NCBI GenBank assembly: GCA_012842725.1 | Contig: DUSG01000147.1 | Coordinates: 1 to 5,817, forward strand | Origin: Clostridiales bacterium | GTDB taxonomy: Bacteria > Bacillota > Clostridia > Lutisporales > Lutisporaceae | Reading direction: 5' to 3' | Length of the DNA: 5,817 nucleotides | Shown here: positions 1 to 5,817 of the stretch, in pieces | How the letters are laid out: every line of letters begins with the position of its first letter | How positions within the stretch are numbered: the stretch's first letter is position 1 | Translations under genes and position numbers: made by a program | Notes under the pieces: generated by a model | Databases searched by the model: none | Told to the model about the DNA's origin: nothing | What the model saw: the letters and a program-made list of their open reading frames with translations, nothing else

Positions 1-51
1 GTCGACAGCTTCTTCTTTATTTTCAACTTATCAGCAGTTTTCAGTTTATGT

Positions 52-3000
52 TCAGTATTTCATTTCTGCCAACCTTTTATAAGTTTCATATCTTTCTTTT
101 GCATGTTTTTCAGCTATTGCGAACAACTCATCGGCAACTTCAGGGAATGTATTCATAATTTGAGAGTATCGAATTTCTCCTTCCAAGAATTCTCTGAAGG
201 AAGCGCTTGGCTCTTTGGAGTCAAGTATAAACGGATTCTTGCCTTCTTTCTTCAGCATGGGGTTGTATCTGTACAGATGCCAATACCCGGCTTCTACAGC
301 CCTTTTTTCTTCTGCAACACTGGTGCCCATACCGGTTTTGATACCATGGCTTATACATGGCGCATAGCATATGATGAGTGAAGGCCCTCTATATTTTTCA
401 GCTTCAATTATGGCTTTCAGCGCCTGATTCATGTTAGCTCCCAAAGCTATTTGAGCCACATAGACATAACCATAGCTCATGGCCATCAGACCTAAATCTT
501 TCTTTTGTATCCTTTTACCAGCAGCAGCAAATTTGGCAACTGCAGCTGTAGGAGTCGATTTAGAGGACTGACCGCCTGTATTGGAGTATATTTCTGTATC
601 TAGTACCAGTAAATTAACATCTTCACCCATAGCCAATACTTGGTCTACACCACCATAACCTATGTCATAAGCCCAGCCGTCGCCGCCTATGATCCAGATG
701 GATTTTTTTACTAGATAATCTTTCTTCTCCAGTATTTCTCTCACAATAGGATTATCATTATGATTATGTTTGCTGAGAGATTCCAAAACTTTCTTTGAAG
801 CTTTTTTCGATCCTTCGCCGTCATCCATATTATTAAGCCATTCTCTGAATGCGGCTTTACAATCGTCATCCAAGTCTGATTCCAAGCCTTGCCTCATTAA
901 ATCTCCCAGTCTTTCACGCATCTGCCTTACTGCTATGGCCATTCCAAATCCGTATTCAGCATTATCCTCGAATAGTGAGTTTGCCCATGCAGGTCCTTTT
1001 CCATCGGCGGTGGTGCTGTAGGCTATGGAAGGCGCACTTGCCCCCCATATGGAGGAACAACCAGTGGCATTAGCAATCATCATTCTGTCTCCAAAAAGTT
1101 GAGTTACAAGCTTAACATAAGCAGTTTCGCCGCAGCCGGCACAAGCGCCTGAGAATTCCAGTAAAGGTCTTGCAAACTGACTGTTCTTTACTGTTCCTTT
1201 ATCAACCAGATAATCTTTATCTTTAATGGTCATGGCAAATTCCCAATTTTCTTGTTGCCTTAAAGCTTCTTCTTCGACATCCACCATTACCAATGCCTTA
1301 CCCGGTGCAGGACATACATCTGCACAGTTTCCGCAGCCGGTGCAATCCAAAGGACTGACCTGTATACGATAGTGGAAACCTTCCAGGCCTTTTCCAACAG
1401 CTTTCTTGGTTTCAAAGGTCTCAGGAGCTCTGCTTTTTTCTTCTTCATCCAGCAAGAATGGCCTGATGGTTGCATGAGGACATACCAAAGAACACTGATT
1501 GCACTGTATGCATTTTTCTGTCTGCCATTGAGGAAGCATTGGAGCAATGCCTCTTTTTTCATATGCTGTGGTTCCTAAAGGATATGTTCCGTCTTCCATA
1601 CCTTTAAAGGCACTTACAGGCAGTTCGTCCCCTTCATGTCTTGCCATGGGTCTTTGAATATTCTTTACGAAATCGGGTTCATCTTTTACTGGGATGTCAG
1701 CATCTTCAGCCTGAGACCAATGGGAAGGCACTTCTACTTTTATCAGCCCTTTGATTCCTTCATCTACTGCTTTTTTGTTCATCTCCACGATTTTTTCTCC
1801 CTTTTTGCCATACATATCTTCAATATTTTGCTTCAGGTATTTAACTGCATCTTCAATGGGGATTACATTGGCCAGCTTGAAGAAAGCTGATTGCATGATC
1901 ATATTAATTCTGTTTCCCAACCCAATGTTATTTGCAATTTTCATGGCGTCGATTATATAGAAGTTGACATCATTTCGAGCTATGCTTCTTTTCATTGATG
2001 CCGGCAGCTTTTCATCAAGTTCTTCCATTGACCATGGGCAATTTAGCACAAAAGTACCGCCTTTCTTAATGCCTTTGAGCAAATCGAAATGGTTCACAAA
2101 GGATGGATTGTGGCAGGCGATGTAATCCGCATTATTTATTAAATAAGAAGATTTAATAGGTTTTTCACCGAAACGGAGATGTGATACTGTAGAACCTCCT
2201 GATTTTTTGCTGTCATAGGAGAAATAGGCCTGAGCATAAAGATTTGTATGATCACCTATTATTTTGACAGCAGATTTGTTGGCTCCTACAGTACCATCAG
2301 AACCTAATCCCCAGAATTTACACTGTATGGTTCCTTTTGGCGTTGTGTCAACGATGTCTTCTTCTGGAAGAGAAGTGCCGGTCACATCGTCTATTATGCC
2401 TATGGTGAAACCATCCTTTGGTTCAGATTTCATAAGGTTTTTATAAACAGCTATTATCTGAGATGGTGTTGTATCCTTTGAACCCAATCCATAACGTCCA
2501 CCTACTATTAAAGGCTGATTTTCTTTACCATAAAACAGGCTTTTTACATCAAGATACAGAGGTTCGCCTATGGAACCTGGTTCTTTGGTTCTGTCTAATA
2601 CAGCTATCTTTTTTACAGTTGAAGGTAATACATTAAAAAAGTATTTTGCAGAGAAAGGACGGTACAGGTGTACTTGTACCATTCCAACCTTTTCGCCTTT
2701 GCCCAATAGATAGTCTACAGTCTCTTCGATGGTGTCACAGACTGAACCCATAGCCACAATAACATACTCTGCATCATCAGCGCCATAATAGTTAAATGGT
2801 TTATAATTTCTACCTGTTATTTTGTTTATTTTATTCATGTAGTCAGCCACTATATCAGGGACTTTTTGATAGAACGGATTGGCTGCCTCTCTGCCCTGAA
2901 AATAAATATCCGGGTTTTGGGCTGTGCCCCTGGCAACAGGATGTTCGGGGTTTAATGAACGTTCCCTGAATTGTTTCAATGCTTCATAATTCAATAAACT

Positions 3001-3576
3001 TTCAAACTCTTCATATTCAATAACTTCTATTTTTTGGTATTCATGGGAAGTTCTAAATCCATCAAAGAAATGGAGGAAAGGTACTCTTGCCTTTATAGCT
3101 GCTAAATGGGCAACTCCTCCCAAATCCATAACTTCCTGTACACTGCTGGAGCAGAGAAGTGTAAAGCCGGTTTGCCTGGTTGCCATTACATCCTGATGGT
3201 CTCCAAAAATAGATAATGCATGGGTGGCTACAGCTCTGGCGCTCACATGAAATACTGCCGGCAATAATTCTCCAGCCATTTTATACATATTAGGTATCAT
3301 AAGCAACAATCCCTGTGAAGCAGTATATGTAGTGGTCAATGCACCTGCCTGCAGAGAACCATGAACTGCACCTGCAGCTCCGGCTTCTGATTGCATCTCC
3401 ACGACTCTTACAGGTTGGCCAAAAATATTCTTTTTCCCATGGGCAGCCCATTCATCAACTGCTTCTGCCATAGGAGTGGAAGGGGTTATAGGGAAAATTG
3501 CCGCCACATCGGTAAAAGCATAAGATACATAGGCTGCTGCCTGATTCCCATCCATAGTTTTCATTTTTCTTTTCAT
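52..3576 (-). CDS. nifJ: Pyruvate:ferredoxin (flavodoxin) oxidoreductase, single-chain PFOR
   Basis: Cytoplasmic homodimeric enzyme that oxidatively decarboxylates pyruvate with CoA to acetyl-CoA and CO2, passing electrons to ferredoxin or flavodoxin; central to clostridial fermentation. The 1174 residues match the usual length of about 1170-1200. Domains in order: pyrimidine-binding domain at about 1-250 with FPITPSTPMAE (28-38), Glu64 in MQSE and Arg114; transketolase-C-like domain at about 260-400; gamma domain at about 415-610; EKR linker at about 620-680 with YEKRGIA; two-[4Fe-4S] ferredoxin domain with Cys689/692/695/699 and Cys745/748/751/755; TPP-binding domain with GDGWAYDIG (965-973) and YSNTGGQ (997-1003). 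Cys812, 815, 840 and 1074 fit the proximal cluster ligands. Thr31, Glu64, Arg114 and Asn999 fit the known active-site residues. The ATG at 3576 is chosen because a good ribosome binding site lies 8 nt upstream; an ATG four codons in is less well placed. The stop is TGA. The 51 bases beyond it show no terminator hairpin. Nothing is truncated. Confidence 0.97.
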   Translation of the reverse strand: MKRKMKTMDGNQAAAYVSYAFTDVAAIFPITPSTPMAEAVDEWAAHGKKNIFGQPVRVVEMQSEAGAAGAVHGSLQAGALTTTYTASQGLLLMIPNMYKMAGELLPAVFHVSARAVATHALSIFGDHQDVMATRQTGFTLLCSSSVQEVMDLGGVAHLAAIKARVPFLHFFDGFRTSHEYQKIEVIEYEEFESLLNYEALKQFRERSLNPEHPVARGTAQNPDIYFQGREAANPFYQKVPDIVADYMNKINKITGRNYKPFNYYGADDAEYVIVAMGSVCDTIEETVDYLLGKGEKVGMVQVHLYRPFSAKYFFNVLPSTVKKIAVLDRTKEPGSIGEPLYLDVKSLFYGKENQPLIVGGRYGLGSKDTTPSQIIAVYKNLMKSEPKDGFTIGIIDDVTGTSLPEEDIVDTTPKGTIQCKFWGLGSDGTVGANKSAVKIIGDHTNLYAQAYFSYDSKKSGGSTVSHLRFGEKPIKSSYLINNADYIACHNPSFVNHFDLLKGIKKGGTFVLNCPWSMEELDEKLPASMKRSIARNDVNFYIIDAMKIANNIGLGNRINMIMQSAFFKLANVIPIEDAVKYLKQNIEDMYGKKGEKIVEMNKKAVDEGIKGLIKVEVPSHWSQAEDADIPVKDEPDFVKNIQRPMARHEGDELPVSAFKGMEDGTYPLGTTAYEKRGIAPMLPQWQTEKCIQCNQCSLVCPHATIRPFLLDEEEKSRAPETFETKKAVGKGLEGFHYRIQVSPLDCTGCGNCADVCPAPGKALVMVDVEEEALRQQENWEFAMTIKDKDYLVDKGTVKNSQFARPLLEFSGACAGCGETAYVKLVTQLFGDRMMIANATGCSSIWGASAPSIAYSTTADGKGPAWANSLFEDNAEYGFGMAIAVRQMRERLGDLMRQGLESDLDDDCKAAFREWLNNMDDGEGSKKASKKVLESLSKHNHNDNPIVREILEKKDYLVKKSIWIIGGDGWAYDIGYGGVDQVLAMGEDVNLLVLDTEIYSNTGGQSSKSTPTAAVAKFAAAGKRIQKKDLGLMAMSYGYVYVAQIALGANMNQALKAIIEAEKYRGPSLIICYAPCISHGIKTGMGTSVAEEKRAVEAGYWHLYRYNPMLKKEGKNPFILDSKEPSASFREFLEGEIRYSQIMNTFPEVADELFAIAEKHAKERYETYKRLAEMKY

Positions 3577-3584
3577 GCGAATAT

Positions 3585-3593
3585 CTCACCCTC
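3585..3593 (-). promoter_or_regulatory. Ribosome binding site of nifJ
   Basis: On the minus strand this reads GAGGGTGAG, close to the AGGAGGTGA consensus, with 8 nt before the ATG at 3576. It decides the start in favour of MKRKMKTMDG over the internal Met at residue 5. Confidence 0.8.
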
Positions 3594-3770
3594 TTATGAT
3601 ATTGTTATACCTGATCTAAATATATTGTTGGATTTTTTTTTGATTTGATACATCGGGCGGTTAAATATCTATTGCAGCACTTTTATAATTTGATAGTAAT
3701 ATAACCGGCTAAAATATATATTGATTAAATAGAAGAATTTTGATATCATGAAAATGAATATTCTGGCAGT

Positions 3771-3798
3771 TTTGTAAATTTTGAAGAAAAATTACAAA
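3771..3798. promoter_or_regulatory. 28-bp near-perfect inverted repeat, possible operator
   Basis: The left arm TTTGTAAATTTT (3771-3782) and right arm AAAAATTACAAA (3787-3798) are reverse complements at 11 of 12 positions, separated by GAAG. The dyad is centred about 137 bp upstream of the agrD start and about 208 bp upstream of the nifJ start. No run of T follows on the plus strand and the arms are AT-only apart from one G/C pair each, so a terminator is unlikely. A site for a dimeric regulator of either divergent gene is the simplest reading. I could not match it confidently to a named regulator. Confidence 0.45.
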
Positions 3799-3869
3799 GA
3801 ATATAGCAACATTATCTCAAAAATTTGGATTATATTTATTGAACTAATTGCAACAAAGAAAATATATCT

Positions 3870-3898
3870 CTGAAATGGACAAGCTTTGATACTATATT
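3870..3898 (+). promoter_or_regulatory. Candidate sigma-A promoter of agrD
   Basis: CTGAAA (3870-3875, 4 of 6 to TTGACA) is followed after 17 bp by TATATT (3893-3898, 5 of 6 to TATAAT). Transcription would begin near 3905, giving a leader of only about 17 nt that starts at the ribosome binding site. The weak -35 would suit an activated promoter, but in DNA this AT-rich such matches arise easily. Confidence 0.3.
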
Positions 3899-3904
3899 AT
3901 CTTT

Positions 3905-3914
3905 GAAAGGAGGG
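3905..3914 (+). promoter_or_regulatory. Strong ribosome binding site of agrD
   Basis: GAAAGGAGGG matches the AAAGGAGG consensus and ends 7 nt before the ATG at 3922. An ATG at 3918 is only 3 nt from the site and opens an 11-codon frame ending in TAA, so 3922 is the real start. This site is what makes such a short gene credible. Confidence 0.85.
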
Positions 3915-3921
3915 TTTATGT

Positions 3922-4065
3922 ATGAAAAAAATAGCAGGTATTATAAGTAAAAAGGCTTTGACCATGTTGTCTTTACTCGCACTGTTCGTCGGTACAACCT
4001 CAGCATCTGCAGCGACACTTTGGTTCTTCCAGCAAGTAAAATGTCCAGAAGAATTATTGAAATAA
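3922..4065 (+). CDS. agrD: AgrD-like cyclic (thio)lactone autoinducer precursor peptide
   Basis: A 47-residue precursor of a secreted quorum-sensing peptide, matured by AgrB and sensed by AgrC. Seen: a Lys-rich amphipathic N-terminus (MKKIAGIISKK), a hydrophobic stretch at about 12-25, the segment TTSASAATLWFF (25-36), then QQVK and a C-terminal CPEELLK. The P-x-E-L tail and the aromatic core are AgrD hallmarks; Leu-Trp-Phe also occurs in the Clostridium perfringens autoinducer. The flanking agrC and agrB support the call strongly. Odd: in the family a Cys, or sometimes a Ser, sits 10 residues before the conserved Pro and closes the ring. Here that residue is Thr32, while the only Cys (41) is directly before Pro42, outside the expected ring. 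The likely product is a five-residue lactone of Thr32-Leu-Trp-Phe-Phe36 with a short tail; a larger ring through Ser29 or Ser27 is an alternative. The short-peptide identification is firm, the ring chemistry is inference. Confidence 0.88.
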   Translation: MKKIAGIISKKALTMLSLLALFVGTTSASAATLWFFQQVKCPEELLK

Positions 4066-4097
4066 GGGGGATTAACCCCCCTTATTTAACTATTTTT
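4060..4097 (+). terminator. Strong hairpin after agrD, leaky terminator or mRNA-processing element
   Basis: The arms AAATAAGGGGG (4060-4070) and CCCCCTTATTT (4077-4087) form a perfect 11-bp stem around the 6-nt loop ATTAAC. The left arm includes the agrD stop codon. The tail AACTATTTTT (4088-4097) holds five T residues but not immediately after the stem, so termination is probably incomplete. The next ribosome binding site begins at once after the tail. The likely effect is more agrD transcript than agrC-agrB transcript, either by partial termination or by protecting the 3' end of a short agrD mRNA. Confidence 0.65.
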
Positions 4098-4102
4098 GGA
4101 GG
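4098..4102 (+). promoter_or_regulatory. Ribosome binding site of agrC
   Basis: GGAGG lies 8 nt before the ATG at 4111. A longer reading from a TTG at 4096 would overlap this site and has no site of its own, so the ATG is preferred. Confidence 0.85.
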
Positions 4103-4110
4103 AATTAGAA

Positions 4111-5487
4111 ATGAAAGGACTTATAGTAAATGAAGTATTTTATGCATTAGTAGAAGGACTATTCTTATTTTTATTTTTTTCTTTTTTGGTTCTAGATGAC
4201 AGAAAGAATTATTCTAGGAAGCATAAGTATAGAGTATTGCTTTTTATATGTGCTTATGCCTTTTTCTCATTTTGGATAACTTTAAGTTTTCCTGCAATTT
4301 ATCATAGCTTAATATTGAGTGTTTTTACTGTAATACTTTTGAGTATTATAACAGATAAGAAAATAACTGTATCGATTATGGGATTTGTGTCAGCTGCAGT
4401 GTTTGTATTGATTACAGAGTTAATGATTATTTATCTTTCTAATATATTCAAAGATATAGATTTTAGCCGTGCTATTACTGAACCGTATATTAAAATGAAA
4501 TTATCATTTATTGCTAAGACATTACAATTAACAATAGGTATTTTGCTTTTTTGCAGTAACATTAAGCCTATAGTGAAATTTAGCGATAAAGGTAGTAGTA
4601 AAATTCTATTGAACTACACGTTGCTTGGTATTTACATGATGGGCATATTTATTGCCAGTTTAAATTTTATAATAAATAATCCTGATGAATTGATTAGATA
4701 TGAAATACTATTGCTCTTTATATTCATCATGTACATATTTCTTGGCATCTTTGATATAAGGGAAAGGATAAAGCTTATCAACATTCAGCAAAAATACACT
4801 TTGCAGGTTGAGTATATAAACAATCTGGAAACCATAATAAGTATAATCAGAAAGGAAAAGCATGATTTTTTAAATCACTTAAATGCCATTCACGCAATAT
4901 GCATGTTAAATAAACCCGATGCCGTTGAAAGGATAAAGAAATATATCAATAATCTCACAAATTCTTTGGGCAGTTCATACAGGATTTTTGATACCGGAAA
5001 TGTATATGTTGACGGTCTGCTGTTGGTAAAAAGCAATTATGCCTATGAAAACGATATAAATTTAGATGTGGAAGTTGAAGCTCCTTTAAGCTTACTGAAT
5101 ATAAAGGACAATGATCTGATAAGCATCGTCAGCAATATTATCGACAATGCTTTTGATTCGTTTAAGATATCTGAGAAGAAGGATAATAAAGCTATATCTT
5201 TATGCACTTATATAGATGATGAATATGTCATATCAATTGCCAATAACGGTCCCAAAATACCCGAAAGCCATATTACGAAAATATTTGAAAACGGATTTTC
5301 TACAAAAAAAGACAAAGGTGAACATGGGTACGGATTGTATATTGTAAAAAACATGATTAAAAAATACGGCGGCGATATTCAAGTATCAAGTAATGATGAA
5401 GAAACTGAATTCACAATGAAATTTCCTTTGAAGGGTGGTTATGATGGACAATATAGCCAATTGGCTGATGCTTCGTATAAAGGATAA
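4111..5487 (+). CDS. agrC: AgrC-like membrane sensor histidine kinase, GHKL ATPase family
   Basis: Receptor kinase expected to bind the matured peptide outside the cell and pass phosphate to an AgrA-type response regulator. The 458 residues begin with six or seven hydrophobic segments at about 9-28, 41-60, 63-81, 86-110, 131-149, 167-188 and 196-214, forming the polytopic sensor. A linker at about 215-245 leads to the phosphoacceptor motif RKEKHDFLNHL with His251. The ATPase domain shows an N box NIIDNAFDS (342-350, Asn346), a G1 box NNGPKIP (378-384), a FENGFSTKK box (392-400) and a G2 box GYGLYIV (406-412). Asn-Asn-Gly in place of Asp-x-Gly in G1 is common in AgrC-type kinases, so activity is expected. 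It starts 45 nt after agrD, beyond the hairpin, and its last 47 nt overlap agrB in another frame, so the two are probably translationally coupled. Its DNA is more AT-rich than nifJ. No cognate regulator is visible in the window. Confidence 0.92.
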   Translation: MKGLIVNEVFYALVEGLFLFLFFSFLVLDDRKNYSRKHKYRVLLFICAYAFFSFWITLSFPAIYHSLILSVFTVILLSIITDKKITVSIMGFVSAAVFVLITELMIIYLSNIFKDIDFSRAITEPYIKMKLSFIAKTLQLTIGILLFCSNIKPIVKFSDKGSSKILLNYTLLGIYMMGIFIASLNFIINNPDELIRYEILLLFIFIMYIFLGIFDIRERIKLINIQQKYTLQVEYINNLETIISIIRKEKHDFLNHLNAIHAICMLNKPDAVERIKKYINNLTNSLGSSYRIFDTGNVYVDGLLLVKSNYAYENDINLDVEVEAPLSLLNIKDNDLISIVSNIIDNAFDSFKISEKKDNKAISLCTYIDDEYVISIANNGPKIPESHITKIFENGFSTKKDKGEHGYGLYIVKNMIKKYGGDIQVSSNDEETEFTMKFPLKGGYDGQYSQLADASYKG

Positions 5488-5817
5488 TGTACCTGGTCTT
5501 ACTCAGCTGCAATTGGTGAAAATTAAATTCGGCATCCAATGCTTGTTATCGGAAGCATCGAAGATAATCATCTATACGGTGATATTTTCATTTCTTTCCC
5601 TTACAAAAGAATTTTTTATTTCTTTGCTATTCTTTGTTATTTTAAGAGGCTTTGCAGGAGGTTATCACGAGGAGACATACTGGAGGTGTTTTACAACTTC
5701 TTTCTTAATATTGATTTCCAGTATTTATTTAGGCATATATTTGAATTTGACCATATTGGAAAAATCAGCAATATTATTAGCTTCATTAATATTTGTCTGT
5801 ATTCTGGCACCTGTTGA
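5441..5817 (+). CDS. agrB: AgrB-like peptide-processing membrane protease, 3' end cut by window edge
   Basis: Integral membrane cysteine endopeptidase that removes the C-terminal tail of AgrD and drives ring closure. The 125 complete codons visible contain the family signature RGFAGGYHEETYWRC (69-83). His76 and Cys83 are the expected catalytic pair, with the same spacing as His77 and Cys84 of Staphylococcus aureus AgrB. The N-terminal part KIKFGIQCLLSEASKIIIY (27-45) is typical of the family, followed by hydrophobic segments at about 42-68, 86-106 and 109-123. The reading ends at APV, where family members usually continue for another 70-90 residues. Two ATGs in tandem (5441 and 5444) could start it; AAGGGTGG at 5431-5438 lies 2 nt before the first and 5 nt before the second, so 5444 may be the real one. 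It overlaps the end of agrC by 47 nt. Confidence 0.92.
   Translation, partial: MMDNIANWLMLRIKDNVPGLTQLQLVKIKFGIQCLLSEASKIIIYTVIFSFLSLTKEFFISLLFFVILRGFAGGYHEETYWRCFTTSFLILISSIYLGIYLNLTILEKSAILLASLIFVCILAPV

Larger units (their letters stand above)
3577..3921. other. Divergent intergenic region between nifJ and agrD
   Basis: This 345-bp stretch is very AT-rich (13 G/C in the 60 bases from 3721) and I see no gene in it; the short reading frames lack ribosome binding sites. It must hold promoters for both directions. For nifJ the best I find on the minus strand is TATAAC (plus-strand 3604-3609) with CCAACA 16 bp upstream (3626-3631), which is a weak -35. Nine T residues run from 3633 to 3641; on the nifJ coding strand this is an A-tract. 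Two short palindromes, TGATATCA at 3741-3748 and GAATATTC at 3756-3763, lie just before the longer dyad at 3771-3798. I found no paired direct repeats of the staphylococcal AgrA-box type at about 21-bp spacing. Confidence 0.7.

Noticed and set aside
1..6. GTCGAC (a SalI recognition sequence) exactly at the window start.
   Set aside because: It could mark a cloning end, but six bases at an edge are not evidence of anything biological.
103..2446. Several plus-strand and one minus-strand short frames within nifJ.
   Set aside because: All overlap the complete, well-conserved nifJ coding sequence and have no ribosome binding sites or recognisable domains.
3741..3763. Short palindromes TGATATCA and GAATATTC as regulatory sites.
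   Set aside because: Eight-base palindromes are expected by chance in DNA this AT-rich and they match no operator I recognise.
3774..3795. CodY or BirA type operator within the dyad.
   Set aside because: The 17-base AATTTT-to-AAAATT element differs from the 15-base CodY box in spacing and centre, and the GGTT/AACC parts of BirA sites are missing.
3918..3950. Short frame from ATG 3918 overlapping agrD.
   Set aside because: Ten residues then TAA; only 3 nt from the ribosome binding site, while ATG 3922 has ideal spacing and gives a recognisable peptide.
4096..4110. A longer agrC beginning at TTG 4096 (five extra residues).
   Set aside because: The TTG overlaps the GGAGG site that serves the ATG at 4111, and no other ribosome binding site lies upstream.
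5539..5817. Open frame on the plus strand to the window end.
   Set aside because: It lies in another frame inside agrB, which carries the conserved RGFAGGYH and C residues; this is a shadow.

Overview
The window looks like DNA from an anaerobic low-GC Gram-positive bacterium, most likely class Clostridia. The reasons are a single-chain pyruvate:ferredoxin oxidoreductase, strong AGGAGG-type ribosome binding sites, AT-rich codon use, and a peptide quorum-sensing locus of the agr type with clostridial features. I cannot name the genus.

Layout. Positions 52-3576 on the minus strand hold a complete nifJ-type pyruvate:ferredoxin (flavodoxin) oxidoreductase, an ordinary housekeeping enzyme with all expected cofactor ligands. 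Positions 3577-3921 are an AT-rich divergent intergenic region with a 28-bp near-perfect dyad and a weak candidate promoter. From 3922 to the right edge, on the plus strand, lies an agr-like locus in the order agrD - agrC - agrB: a 47-codon autoinducer precursor, a strong hairpin, a 458-residue GHKL-family sensor kinase, and an AgrB peptide-processing protease cut off by the window end.

How they would work together (family knowledge plus inference). AgrB cleaves and cyclises the AgrD precursor, a macrocyclic peptide is exported, and AgrC senses it and phosphorylates a response regulator. No response regulator is visible; it could lie beyond position 5817. The most notable point is that the AgrD-like peptide has no cysteine at the usual ring-forming position. 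Thr32 sits exactly where the thiolactone Cys normally is, 10 residues before the conserved Pro of PEEL, and the only Cys lies just before that Pro. This suggests an oxygen-ester (lactone) autoinducer with the ring Thr-Leu-Trp-Phe-Phe. The gene order is also not the textbook agrBDCA. nifJ is probably just an unrelated divergent neighbour.
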